Notes under the pieces: model-generated | Told to the model about the DNA's origin: nothing | What the model saw: the letters and a program-made list of their open reading frames with translations, nothing else | The model's database searches: none | In this document: in pieces, positions 1-8,181 of the stretch | How positions within the stretch are numbered: the stretch's first letter is position 1 | Layout: every line of letters begins with the position of its first letter | Position numbers and translations under genes: made by a program | Assembly (NCBI RefSeq): GCF_002222635.1 | Contig: NZ_CP022415.1 | Location: 2,542,001-2,606,000 of the forward strand | Source: Pseudosulfitobacter pseudonitzschiae | GTDB taxonomy: Bacteria > Pseudomonadota > Alphaproteobacteria > Rhodobacterales > Rhodobacteraceae | DNA length: 64,000 bases | Direction: 5' to 3'

Positions 1-2
1 CG

Positions 3-179
3 TTCGAATATGTGGGCCTGCCGCTGGCGGTGCTCTGGGGCTGGGCGGTCTTTTCGGAATTGCCGGTGCTTGAGGTCTGGATCGGCATTACGCTGATCCT
101 GTCGTCGGGGTTGTTCGTGTTCCTGCGCGAACAGAAAAAGGCGCGCATGGTCGCACGCGCCAAGGTCAAGCTGCGCTGA
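3..179 (+). CDS. C-terminal end of a DMT/EamA-type membrane transporter (partial)
   Basis: The window opens inside this gene; 58 codons and the TGA stop remain. The fragment has two hydrophobic stretches separated by a short acidic turn (a GWAVFSELP-like segment, then a Leu/Ile/Phe-rich helix) and ends in a basic tail rich in Lys and Arg. This is the usual end of ten-helix drug/metabolite exporters of the EamA family, where the last helix pair follows a WGWxxFxExP motif. The substrate cannot be read from the fragment. It converges on the quinone oxidoreductase gene and overlaps its 3' end by 14 bases. Confidence 0.7.
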   Translation, partial: FEYVGLPLAVLWGWAVFSELPVLEVWIGITLILSSGLFVFLREQKKARMVARAKVKLR

Positions 180-1134
180 TCCGGATCACGACTTTGCCAG
201 TGGCCTGACGCCTGCGCAGCAGGTCCAGACCGTCGTTGGCCTGCTCCAGCGACAGCACATTGCTGACATGGGGACGCAACTGGCCCGCGTTATACCACGC
301 AATCAACCGCGCAAAGCTGCGCGTCAGCACGTCGGGGGCAAAGCGTTTGTAGCCGCCGACATAGAACCCGATCACCGTCAGGTTCTTCACCAGCAGGATA
401 TTGGCGGGAATTTGCGGCACCGTGCCGCTGGCAAAACCGATGGGCAGGATGCGCGCCTCGGGGTTGCAGGCGCGCAAGGCAGCCGTGAACAGATCACCGC
501 CAATCGGATCATAGACCACATCGGCACCGCCCAACGCCAGCACCGCCTCGCGCAGATCATCGCTATCACTGTCGATCAGATGATCAGCCCCTGCGGCGCG
601 GGCAATCTCCAGCTTTTCGGCACCACGGGCACAGGCGATGACCTCGGCGCCCATCAGCTTGCCCAACTCGACCGCCGTCAGGCCGACGCCGCCAGAGGCA
701 CCCAACACCAACAACCGTTCACCAGCTTGCAGATGTGCGCGGTGGTCCAGCGCCATGTGACTGCTGGCATAGGCCACCAGAAAGGCCGCCGCATCCGCGT
801 CCGGCATATCGTCGGAAATCGGCACACAGGCACTGGCGGGCACCACGGCATAATCCGCCAGACCGCCATGCCCCGGATTGGCCGCAACCCGCTGGCCAAT
901 GCCCAGCCCGCGCACACCTTCGCCAAGCGCATCGATTACGCCGCACAGCTCCATCCCCGGTGTCACGGGCAGGTCAAATTTTTCCTGATATTTTCCAATC
1001 TGAACCAGCGTATCGGCAAAATTCAGACCGCAGGCCAGCACCCGCACCCGTACTTCGCCCGCCGCAGGTTCCGGCAGGGCGATGTCATGCAGTTCCAGCG
1101 GCGCACCCAGCGCCGTGACCTGCATCGCACGCAT
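166..1134 (-). CDS. NADPH:quinone oxidoreductase-type MDR family protein
   Basis: A 322-residue zinc-independent medium-chain dehydrogenase/reductase. The N-terminal GroES-like domain (about residues 1-120) carries the CGLNFADTL segment typical of quinone oxidoreductases. The Rossmann domain has the nucleotide motif GASGGVGLTAVELGK near residue 145. The structural-zinc cysteine lobe of alcohol dehydrogenases is absent. The family reduces quinones or enals with NADPH in the cytoplasm; the real substrate is unknown. Its ATG shares one base with the nusB stop (TGATG), so it is probably translated with the ribBA-ribH-nusB operon. An internal Met at codon 4 is an alternative start. Confidence 0.85.
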   Translation of the reverse strand: MRAMQVTALGAPLELHDIALPEPAAGEVRVRVLACGLNFADTLVQIGKYQEKFDLPVTPGMELCGVIDALGEGVRGLGIGQRVAANPGHGGLADYAVVPASACVPISDDMPDADAAAFLVAYASSHMALDHRAHLQAGERLLVLGASGGVGLTAVELGKLMGAEVIACARGAEKLEIARAAGADHLIDSDSDDLREAVLALGGADVVYDPIGGDLFTAALRACNPEARILPIGFASGTVPQIPANILLVKNLTVIGFYVGGYKRFAPDVLTRSFARLIAWYNAGQLRPHVSNVLSLEQANDGLDLLRRRQATGKVVIRISAA

Positions 1135-1601
1135 CAGAATGCCTCGGGCCGCGCCTCACGCGCCATGTGGTCCAGAACCGCATTCACAAAGCTGGGTTCC
1201 TTGCCATCGGGAAAGAACGCTTTCGCCACATCGACATATTCGACAATCACCACCTTGGGCGGCGTGCCGGTGTCGCGAAACTCGGCCCCTGCCGCGCGGA
1301 ACAGTGCCCGCAGCGTCGGGTCGATCCGTGCAATCGGCCATTTCGCCACCAGCGCACGGTCGGTCATCTGGTCGATGGACGCCTGATAGTTCACCGCATC
1401 TTCCAACACGCGCGCGAAATGGTCGGGGTCGCCCTCTTGCATCTCGTCGCCTTCATAGATCGCACCGAAACGGTGGTCCAGAAACTCGCGCCGCACCGCC
1501 TCGACGGTCATGCTGGAATGTTCCATCTGGAACAGCGCCTGCACTGCATATAGCCGCGAAGCCGAGCGCATTTTGCGTTTTTGATTGCCCGAAAGGGTCA
1601 T
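1134..1601 (-). CDS. nusB: transcription antitermination factor NusB
   Basis: A 155-residue all-helical RNA-binding protein that, with NusE (S10), binds boxA in rRNA leaders to allow antitermination. The N-terminal RSASRLYAVQALFQME helix is the NusB signature, and the C-terminal helix pair has the conserved DVAKAFFPDGKEPSFVNAVLD segment (positions about 122-143). Length is normal for the family. It overlaps ribH by four bases (ATGA) and shares one base with the downstream oxidoreductase. The ribH-nusB coupling is widespread in proteobacteria. Confidence 0.96.
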   Translation of the reverse strand: MTLSGNQKRKMRSASRLYAVQALFQMEHSSMTVEAVRREFLDHRFGAIYEGDEMQEGDPDHFARVLEDAVNYQASIDQMTDRALVAKWPIARIDPTLRALFRAAGAEFRDTGTPPKVVIVEYVDVAKAFFPDGKEPSFVNAVLDHMAREARPEAF

Positions 1602-2149
1602 GCTGTCGTGGATCCGTCTGTATCGCCTGCAAGCAGGATGTTCTCAGAGGCCGGTTTGAACCCGATGCCTTTGCTTTGGCCCCGCCACTTACGGGCGAGC
1701 GCGACAAGATGCAAGGCCGCAGCAGCAGCCCCGCCGCCCTTGTTCTGGCCCTTGGTGTCGGCGCGCACTTCGGCCTGCTTGCGGTTTTCGACCGTCAGGA
1801 TGCCGTTGCCGATACACAGTCCCTGCAAGCCCAGCAATTGCAGCGCACGACTGCTGTCGTTGCACACGGTTTCGTAATGACTTGTCTCGCCCCGAATGAC
1901 ACAGCCCAGCGCCACATAGCCGTCAAAATTCGACGCGCGGTCCGAGATGCCGATAGCGGTGGGAATTTCCAACGCTCCGGGCATTTCAACCAGATCCCAA
2001 GTGCCGCCTGCGGCTTCGATCTCGGCCTTGGCACCGGCCACCAGATTGTCTGCGATGTCCTTGTAATAGGGCGATACGACAATCAAGATTTTCACAGGCC
2101 GGTCAAATGCAGGGCGGTCAAGGACGTAATGTTGCTCGGTTCCGGCCAT
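1598..2149 (-). CDS. ribH: 6,7-dimethyl-8-ribityllumazine synthase
   Basis: A 183-residue lumazine synthase, which condenses the ribityl-aminopyrimidine with 3,4-dihydroxy-2-butanone 4-phosphate in the penultimate step of riboflavin synthesis. Visible motifs are the N-terminal KILIVVSPYYKDIAD strand-helix, the PGALEIP substrate loop, and the GCVIRGETSHYE segment, whose Arg and Glu bind phosphate and ribityl. The C terminus is a little longer than usual, ending in a Thr/Ser/Asp-rich tail. It starts on the last base of the ribBA stop (TGATG) and overlaps nusB by four bases, so translation of the three genes is coupled. Confidence 0.96.
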   Translation of the reverse strand: MAGTEQHYVLDRPAFDRPVKILIVVSPYYKDIADNLVAGAKAEIEAAGGTWDLVEMPGALEIPTAIGISDRASNFDGYVALGCVIRGETSHYETVCNDSSRALQLLGLQGLCIGNGILTVENRKQAEVRADTKGQNKGGGAAAAALHLVALARKWRGQSKGIGFKPASENILLAGDTDGSTTA

Positions 2150-3288
2150 CAGGCGTCTCCCATGATCGGGCGTGTGCCCGTGATTTCCAGATTGTACGAA
2201 TCCAGCCCGACATAGCGTGTTTGCGGGTGATCGGTCAGCAGGACCAGTTGATTCACCCCCAGATTGGACAGGATCTGCGCACCAAGTCCGGTGTTCTTGA
2301 CCGTGCGCGGACCGTCTTCGTCGGCCTCCTTGTCAGTCAGCGTCTTGCGCGGCTGGCGGAACAGACAAACAATGCCCCGCCCTTCCTGCGCAATGATCTC
2401 CATCGCGCGCGGCAGTTCGCTGGCAGGGGTCGGACCAAGCCCCAGAACATCGGTTGACACATCCAGCGCGTGCGTGCGCACCAGCACCGGTTCGGGTGTG
2501 GTAATGTCGCCCTTGATCAATGCCACATGTTCAATGCCGAAAGTCTGGTCAGTGAATATCCGCATGTCCCATTCGCCGCCGAATTCCGACGTGACCATGC
2601 GCGCATCGGTCTGGTCGACCAGATTGTCGTGACGACGACGATAGGCGATCAGATCGCTGATCGCGCCGATCTTCAGCCCGTGCTCGGCCGCATAGTCCAC
2701 CAGATCGGGCAGCCGTGCCATTTCACCGTCGGGCTTCATGATCTCGCAGATCACCGATGCGGGGTAATGTCCGGCCAATCGCGCCACGTCACAGCCTGCC
2801 TCGGTGTGACCGGCGCGCACCAGCACACCACCGGGGCGGGCGCGCAGCGGAAACACATGGCCCGGTGTCGCGATGTCCGCCGCACCGGCCTGCGGGTTGA
2901 TGGCTGTGGCCACTGTCAGCGCACGGTCGGCGGCGGAAATGCCGGTGCTCACGCCCTCGCGCGCCTCGATGCTGACAGTAAAGGCGGTCTCGTGCCGCGA
3001 TGAATTGTGCATCGCCATCATCGGCAGGCCCAGTTCCTCGATCCGTTCGGCCGGCAGCGTCAGACAGATCAGCCCGCGCCCGTGCGTCGCCATGAAGTTC
3101 ACCGCCTTGGCATCGGCAAAGCCTGCGGGAATCACCAGATCGCCTTCGTTCTCGCGGTCTTCGTGGTCGACCAGAATAAACATCTGCCCCGCCCGCGCGG
3201 CCTCGATGATTTCCTCGATGGGGCTGATCGCGCCCGCAAAGCCGCCTTCGACGGGGCCGGGCGTTTCATATGTCTTGCTGTCGGGCAT
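2149..3288 (-). CDS. ribBA: 3,4-dihydroxy-2-butanone 4-phosphate synthase with degenerate GTP cyclohydrolase II domain
   Basis: The chosen ATG at 3288 (379 residues) follows a strong AGGGAGG ribosome site; a longer upstream reading is possible but has no comparable site. The first 200 residues are a clear RibB domain: DHEDRENEGDL holds the catalytic acidic loop, followed by HNSSRHETAFTVSI and the RAGHTEAGCD substrate motif. The second half aligns to GTP cyclohydrolase II but lacks the three zinc cysteines: the position of the normal ECLTGD...RCDCG segment reads ALDVSTDVLGLGP. The middle part before the LLTDHPQ segment is also shortened. It should therefore make the butanone phosphate but not open GTP. 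Similar RibBX proteins are known in alphaproteobacteria. First gene of the ribBA-ribH-nusB operon. Confidence 0.93.
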   Translation of the reverse strand: MPDSKTYETPGPVEGGFAGAISPIEEIIEAARAGQMFILVDHEDRENEGDLVIPAGFADAKAVNFMATHGRGLICLTLPAERIEELGLPMMAMHNSSRHETAFTVSIEAREGVSTGISAADRALTVATAINPQAGAADIATPGHVFPLRARPGGVLVRAGHTEAGCDVARLAGHYPASVICEIMKPDGEMARLPDLVDYAAEHGLKIGAISDLIAYRRRHDNLVDQTDARMVTSEFGGEWDMRIFTDQTFGIEHVALIKGDITTPEPVLVRTHALDVSTDVLGLGPTPASELPRAMEIIAQEGRGIVCLFRQPRKTLTDKEADEDGPRTVKNTGLGAQILSNLGVNQLVLLTDHPQTRYVGLDSYNLEITGTRPIMGDA

Positions 3289-3480
3289 GTGGGCCTCCCT
3301 TGAATGTGTTATCCGGCAGATAAGCCCTGTGGTGACAAAACGCCAGTGCGGGCTACTCCACATAAGCTCGTGCAAAATTGCGCATGAGATGATGCCGCAA
3401 GGTTATTTGCCACAAACGGCCCCGACCGCCTAGGCTTGGGGGGCTGCCCCCTCAGGGCGCACCAATTGGGAGGAACTATC

Positions 3481-4764
3481 ATGAATCGACTGAAAACCGG
3501 CTTTGCCGTCGGGGCCTTTGCTATTGCCACCGCATTTGCCAGCGTCACAAGCACACTGGCCGAGGATCTGCCACGCGGTGATGCCGCCGAACTGGGTTTT
3601 GACCCTGCGCGCCTGGCTCGCTTGGACGCCACCTTTGGCGCGCTGATCGACAAGGGAATGACCCCCGGCGCCGTTCTCATGCTGATCCGCGACGGCCAGA
3701 TCGCGCACCTGTCTACCTTGGGCAAACGCACGCCCGACGGCGCGCCGATGAGCGAAGACGCGATTTTCCGCATCTATTCGATGACCAAACCGATCACCAC
3801 GGTCGCCGCGATGATGCTGGTGGAAGAAGGTCGCCTGCTGCTGGAAGCGCCAGTGGCCACCTACCTGCCCGCCTTCAAAGACATGACCGTGGTCACCGGC
3901 GAAACCGACGCCGAGGGCAAGGCGGTCACCCGTCCCGCCAAAAGCGCCATGACCGTGCGCGACCTGATGCGCCACACCTCGGGGCTGACCTACGGCTTTT
4001 TCGGCACGGGCCCTGCGCGCGATGCCTATAATGCCGCCGACGTCTGGTCGTCCGAAAACACCGGCATCGAACAGGCCAATCTGCTGGCCAGCCTGCCACT
4101 GGAACATGATCCGGGCACCACTTGGGAATATTCGCGCTCGACCGATGTGCTGGGTGCCGTGGTCGAGACCGTCTCGGGCCAAACCCTCGAAGAGTTCATG
4201 ACCGCCCGCATATTCGACCCGCTCGGTATGACCGACACCACCTTTTACGTGGATGACGAAGCGGACCACGCGCGCATCGCCGAACCCTTCTCCGATCAGG
4301 CCAAACTGGGCGAAAGCGACGTTTTCGATCCACGCGTGCGCAAACCCAACCAGTCGGGCGGCGGCGGTCTGATGTCCACGGTTCATGACTATGCCAAGTT
4401 CGCGCAAATGATGCTGAACGGGGGCGAACTGAACGGCACCCGTCTTTTGTCGCCCAAAACAGTGCAACTGATGACCTCCAATCACCTCGAAGGCATCACA
4501 CCCGGCAAATACTACCTGCCCGGCCCCGGCTACGGCTTTGGTCTTGGCTATGCGGTGCGTCTTGACGACGGCAACGCACCGTCCTTTGGCACGGCTGGCG
4601 ACTACAACTGGGGCGGCGCTGCAGGCACAGGCTATTACGCCGACCCGCAAGAAGACATGATTGCGTTGCTGATGATCCAGTCACCGGCCAACCGTGGCCC
4701 GCTGCGCATGATCTTCAAGAATCTGGCTTTCTCGACCATCGCAGACAGCCGCGCTGACGACTGA
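3481..4764 (+). CDS. secreted serine hydrolase of the beta-lactamase class C/esterase family
   Basis: A 427-residue protein whose ATG at 3481 follows GGGAGGAA at good spacing. Residues 1-27 form a signal peptide ending in an Ala-Glu site. The Beta-lactamase fold is shown by the SxxK box SMTK (near residue 100), a YSR triad in WEYSRSTD in place of the YxN of true class C enzymes, and a Gly-rich segment GGGGLMS followed by a long C-terminal domain. Relatives are esterases, D-aminopeptidases or penicillin-binding-like proteins; antibiotic hydrolysis is not implied. It stands alone, divergent from ribBA, and ends at a strong terminator. Confidence 0.88.
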   Translation: MNRLKTGFAVGAFAIATAFASVTSTLAEDLPRGDAAELGFDPARLARLDATFGALIDKGMTPGAVLMLIRDGQIAHLSTLGKRTPDGAPMSEDAIFRIYSMTKPITTVAAMMLVEEGRLLLEAPVATYLPAFKDMTVVTGETDAEGKAVTRPAKSAMTVRDLMRHTSGLTYGFFGTGPARDAYNAADVWSSENTGIEQANLLASLPLEHDPGTTWEYSRSTDVLGAVVETVSGQTLEEFMTARIFDPLGMTDTTFYVDDEADHARIAEPFSDQAKLGESDVFDPRVRKPNQSGGGGLMSTVHDYAKFAQMMLNGGELNGTRLLSPKTVQLMTSNHLEGITPGKYYLPGPGYGFGLGYAVRLDDGNAPSFGTAGDYNWGGAAGTGYYADPQEDMIALLMIQSPANRGPLRMIFKNLAFSTIADSRADD

Positions 4765-4770
4765 ACCGGC

Positions 4771-4804
4771 AAAGGCCCTGCACATCCGCGCAGGGCCTTT
4801 TCTT
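4771..4804. terminator. rho-independent terminator, probably bidirectional
   Basis: A perfect 11-bp stem (AAAGGCCCTGC pairing with GCAGGGCCTTT) with an 8-base loop starts seven bases after the serine hydrolase stop and runs into TTTTCTT. The A-rich start of the stem gives a U-tract on the opposite strand too. It separates this gene from the convergent aminotransferase gene, which ends at 4876. Confidence 0.93.
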
Positions 4805-4875
4805 CATCTTGCCAGACAAACTCCGGGGGAGCGCCGCAGGCGCGGGGGCAGAGCCCCCAAAACCCGCGCGGCGGC

Positions 4876-6258
4876 TTACTTCAGCCCTTCAGCCTGCGCC
4901 CATTCCAGCGTCCGGTCCAGTGCCCGCCCCAGCTTTTCAAGCAACTCGTCAATCTGCGCCTCGGTGATGATCAACGGTGGGCAGATCCCGATTGTCTCGT
5001 AGATGTTGCGGATAATCAGACCCTCTTCGGCCGCAAACTTGGCCGTCATGGCCGCAATCTTGCCAGCGGGTTCGAACGACGCCTTGGTCGCCTTGTCGCG
5101 CACCAGTTCGACACCCGCGATCAGGCCGATGCCACGCACTTCACCCACCAGCGAATGGTCCGAGAACGCCCGCAAACCCGATTGCAGCCGGTCCGCCAGA
5201 CGCGCCGCGTTGCCCATCAGGTCTTCTTCCTGAATGATGTTCAGGTTTTCGATGCCGACGGCACAGGCCACCGGGTTGCCCCCTGCGGTAAACCCGTGTC
5301 CCAGCGTGCCCAGCTCTGCGGTGTAATCCGCAATCACCTGATAAACCGCATCGGTCATCAGGATCGCCGCCAGCGGCATATAGGACGATGTCAGCTGTTT
5401 CGACGTCACCAGAATGTCGGGCGTAAAGCCGTAGGTCTGACAGCCGAAGGGCTGGCCGGTGCGACCAAATCCGTTGATAACCTCGTCCGAGACCAGCAGA
5501 ATATCGTATTTGCGGCACAGCGCCTCGATCCCCGGCCAATACCCTTCGGGCGGGGTCATCACGCCACCCGCACCCATGACCGGTTCACCGATGAAAGCCG
5601 CGATTGTATCGGGGTCTTCCGCAAGGATGGTGTCCTCGGCCTCTTTCAGCAGGCGCGCGGTGAATTCAGTCTCGCTTTCGCCCTCATGCGCCCAGCGATA
5701 GTGATGCGGGCAGGTCAGGTGCACGACGGGAATCGCAGGCAGGTCAAAGCCGCGCTGGTTGCCTGGCAGGCCGGTCAGCGAACCCGAGGCGATGGTGATA
5801 CCGTGATACCCCTTGTTGCGGGCAAGGAATTTCTTCTTTTTCGGGCGGCCCAGCATATTGTTCATGAACCAGACGAATTTCACCACCGTGTCGTTCGCTT
5901 CGGAACCCGAGTTGGTGTAAAAAACTTTGGTCAGATGCTCGGGCGTCATTTCCACCAGCTTTTCGGCCAGCAGGATGCCCGGCGCGTGCGCCTTGTGGGC
6001 AAAGTTCTGGATATAGGGCAGTTCGGACATCTGCTTGGCCGCCGCCTCGACCAGCCGCGGCTGGGAAAAACCGACCGCGACCGACCACAGGCCAGCCAGC
6101 CCTTCGAGGTACTTTTTGCCCTCGCTGTCATAGACATAGCAGCCGTCACCCTTGGTGATGATCATTGGCCCCTGTTCTTCGTGTACCCGTGCATTGGTAT
6201 AGGGGTGCAGTTGATAGGCAATGTCGGTTTCGTGCAGCGAGTTGGAACGCGTGTTCAT
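4876..6258 (-). CDS. class III (omega) aminotransferase, PLP-dependent
   Basis: A 460-residue class III aminotransferase. Motifs in order: YTNSGSEANDT (phosphate binding), HGITIASGSLTG, the Asp of LLVSDEVINGFGRTG that pairs with the pyridine nitrogen, and the likely Schiff-base lysine in TSKQLTSSY. Relatives use pyruvate or 2-oxoglutarate to deaminate omega-amino compounds such as putrescine, taurine, beta-alanine or aromatic amines. The preferred amine cannot be told from sequence. It is the last gene of the run GntR - acetylpolyamine-type deacetylase - aminotransferase (43-base gap), which suggests that it acts on the free amine released by the deacetylase. ATG preceded by GGGAAG. Confidence 0.9.
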   Translation of the reverse strand: MNTRSNSLHETDIAYQLHPYTNARVHEEQGPMIITKGDGCYVYDSEGKKYLEGLAGLWSVAVGFSQPRLVEAAAKQMSELPYIQNFAHKAHAPGILLAEKLVEMTPEHLTKVFYTNSGSEANDTVVKFVWFMNNMLGRPKKKKFLARNKGYHGITIASGSLTGLPGNQRGFDLPAIPVVHLTCPHHYRWAHEGESETEFTARLLKEAEDTILAEDPDTIAAFIGEPVMGAGGVMTPPEGYWPGIEALCRKYDILLVSDEVINGFGRTGQPFGCQTYGFTPDILVTSKQLTSSYMPLAAILMTDAVYQVIADYTAELGTLGHGFTAGGNPVACAVGIENLNIIQEEDLMGNAARLADRLQSGLRAFSDHSLVGEVRGIGLIAGVELVRDKATKASFEPAGKIAAMTAKFAAEEGLIIRNIYETIGICPPLIITEAQIDELLEKLGRALDRTLEWAQAEGLK

Positions 6259-6300
6259 TTTGACTTCCCGTAGATCTAGGCGGCGTAAGGCACGCCAGTT

Positions 6301-7335
6301 TCAGAATTGCATGTCCCGTCCGGTGTATCCGGCTAGAAATGCGACAAGCGATGTGGTCAGATCCGGCGAAAGGTATCCGCCCTCCTGAACCAGAACAGTG
6401 GGCAATCCGGCGGCGGCGATCATACCACCCACGCGCGAAAAGCCGTCAAAGGTGACCTGTAACCCTTTCAGGGGGTCGTTTTCATGCGCATCCAACCCAA
6501 GGCTGACAACTAGCGCATCAGGCTTGAACGCGACCACGCGGTCAAGCCCCGAAGCCACAGCTTCGCACCAACCATCGTCACCCGTACTCTGCGGCAACGG
6601 GATATTCAGATTGTACCCGTCGCCTGCGCCCCGTCCGGTTTCGTGTGCGTAGCCCACGAAGAACGGATAATAGGTTTGCGGCGTTGCGTGAACCGACACG
6701 AACAGCACATCGTCACGCTCGTAAAAGATGTCCTGCGTGCCGTTGCCGTGGTGCACGTCGATATCAAGAATCGCGACACGGCCATAGGTCTCGCGCAAGG
6801 CTTCGGCGGCGACAGCGGCGCAATTGATCATGCAGTGCCCCGCCACAATGTCGGCAGAGCTGTGATGCCCCGGCGGACGGCACAGCGCATAGGCCACGTC
6901 GTCCCCGCCGATCACTGCCTGTGCAGCATCATGCGCGGCAGCGGCGGCACCCAATGTCGCCTCCCACGAGTTCTTGCCCAGTGGCGCGGACGTGTCGCCC
7001 ATGTGCCAACCTGCCTTGCCCACGATATGACTGGGGTAGGTGCGCTCGGAATTCAGTGCATGCACGTTCGGCACCACCTCGGGGCCGGCCCCGTCCAGCG
7101 CCTTCCACTGGTCCCAACCGGTTTCCAGAAAGGCCAGAAGTTCAGGCGTGTGAACCTTTTCCAGCAGGGCGCGCGGCGCGCGGCCCGGCTCGGTCACCGG
7201 CATGTCCAGTCGGTCAAGCCCCGCCAGCAGCAACTGCGCCCGCTCGGCCTGTTCGGCGTTGCGGGCAATGACACCCAAATAAAGGCGAAACACAGGGTCG
7301 TGCGACTCGGTGGTTTTGGCGTAAAAGCACTTCAT
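6301..7335 (-). CDS. histone deacetylase-family amidohydrolase (acetylpolyamine amidohydrolase type)
   Basis: A 344-residue arginase/deacetylase-fold zinc amidohydrolase. Key residues are visible: the tandem active-site histidines in RPPGHHS, the zinc ligands Asp and His in LDIDVHHGNGTQD, and the third ligand in GLDAHENDPL. Bacterial members remove acetyl groups from N-acetylated polyamines or other acylamines in the cytoplasm. The N-terminal 100 residues, with conserved CFYAKTTESHDP, match the long N-terminal segment of acetylpolyamine amidohydrolases rather than the shorter AcuC type. Its start overlaps the regulator stop by four bases, so the two are co-transcribed. Confidence 0.88.
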   Translation of the reverse strand: MKCFYAKTTESHDPVFRLYLGVIARNAEQAERAQLLLAGLDRLDMPVTEPGRAPRALLEKVHTPELLAFLETGWDQWKALDGAGPEVVPNVHALNSERTYPSHIVGKAGWHMGDTSAPLGKNSWEATLGAAAAAHDAAQAVIGGDDVAYALCRPPGHHSSADIVAGHCMINCAAVAAEALRETYGRVAILDIDVHHGNGTQDIFYERDDVLFVSVHATPQTYYPFFVGYAHETGRGAGDGYNLNIPLPQSTGDDGWCEAVASGLDRVVAFKPDALVVSLGLDAHENDPLKGLQVTFDGFSRVGGMIAAAGLPTVLVQEGGYLSPDLTTSLVAFLAGYTGRDMQF

Positions 7336-8027
7336 TCCGGTTTACTTTCCTGCTGGTCGAAAAAATGCTGCGTCACCAACTCTTTGGCGACGCTAATATG
7401 ATAGCTGATGGCTGCAACCGCGCGGTCCGCATCGTGCAGCGCGATGGCCTCGACGATCGGCTCGTGCGTTTCGGCCATTTGGTGCGAATCGTCGTAAAGC
7501 CGTCCGATCACCAGCAACCCCAGCTTGGTTTCGTTCGCAATCTGGTCAAAAAGCTGTAAAAACCGCAAGTTACCCGAGCTTTCGCAGATCAGCCTGTGAA
7601 ACTGCATATCCGCCGAGACATGCGCCATCAGATCGGCCTCTTCGTCCGCCAGCCTGTGCAACTCTGCAACTTGGGCACGCAATGCGGGCAGGGCCGCTTC
7701 GGCGTTGGTTTCGGTCAGTCGCCGGATGGCTGCGGTTTCCAGCAGGATACGCAGATCGTAAAGGTCCGAGACCGACACCGCAGACACGACTTTGACAAAG
7801 AAACCGCGGTTGGTCCGGTATTCGACCAACCCCGAGGATTCCAGCAGCCGCAGCGCCTCTCGCACGGGGGCGCGGCTAAGGTCCATCTGGCGGGCAATGG
7901 TCGATTCGGCCAGCCGTGCGCCCGAGGGTATTCCCCCCGACAAAATCGCATCGACCAAAGTTTTGGCGACCCGGTCCACAAGTCCATCGCGATTGAGTGG
8001 AACAAATCCGCTGTGCTCAGCCAACAC
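7332..8027 (-). CDS. GntR-family (FadR/FCD) transcriptional regulator
   Basis: A 231-residue regulator starting at a GTG with GGAG six bases upstream. Residues 12-75 are the winged helix, with the signature ESTIARQMDLSRAPVREALRLLESSGLV. Residues 85-215 are an all-helical FCD ligand domain, with likely metal-binding His and Asp (LMAHVSADMQFHRLIC, and a later ETHEPIVEAI). Regulators of this subfamily usually repress catabolic genes until a carboxylate ligand binds. It is divergent from the aldolase-transporter operon across a 154-bp region holding the palindrome TTGTCGACAA, and it leads the deacetylase-aminotransferase operon. It probably controls both. Confidence 0.92.
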   Translation of the reverse strand: MLAEHSGFVPLNRDGLVDRVAKTLVDAILSGGIPSGARLAESTIARQMDLSRAPVREALRLLESSGLVEYRTNRGFFVKVVSAVSVSDLYDLRILLETAAIRRLTETNAEAALPALRAQVAELHRLADEEADLMAHVSADMQFHRLICESSGNLRFLQLFDQIANETKLGLLVIGRLYDDSHQMAETHEPIVEAIALHDADRAVAAISYHISVAKELVTQHFFDQQESKPE

Positions 8028-8098
8028 TTTTTTCTCCGCAAAACAGCATTGCCCAAATCCCCAGCTTTACCCGATTTTGGTATCTGATGATTTGTCGT

Positions 8099-8108
8099 TT
8101 GTCGACAA
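8099..8108. promoter_or_regulatory. candidate GntR/FCD operator
   Basis: The perfect palindrome TTGTCGACAA lies between the divergent GntR gene and the aldolase gene. It fits the TNGTNNACNA pattern of FadR-type GntR operators. A second TTTGTCG half-copy lies just to the left. Assignment rests on motif and position only. Confidence 0.6.
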
Positions 8109-8113
8109 TCTTC

Positions 8114-8136
8114 TTGACTCACCGCCTTCGAGTCAA
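8114..8136. promoter_or_regulatory. inverted repeat in the same divergent promoter region
   Basis: TTGACTC and GAGTCAA form perfect 7-bp arms with a 9-base spacer, six bases from the TTGTCGACAA palindrome. It may be a second operator, and its left arm could also act as a -35 box. No matching -10 at 16-18 bases is clear. Confidence 0.4.
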
Positions 8137-8181
8137 TCTTCTGTCCCCACAGATATACCTTCTTGTGGAAAGGCCGACGCT

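Noticed and set aside
268-1386. Long plus-strand open frame (372 codons) opposite the oxidoreductase and nusB
   Set aside because: Antisense shadow of GC-rich genes: His/Arg/Gln-rich composition, no domain, and fully covered by two recognised genes.
3289-3480. FMN riboswitch upstream of ribBA
   Set aside because: The conserved RFN helices and loop sequences are not visible in this 192-bp region.
3430-4650. 406-codon open frame opposite the serine hydrolase
   Set aside because: Shadow of a gene with signal peptide and catalytic motifs on the other strand.
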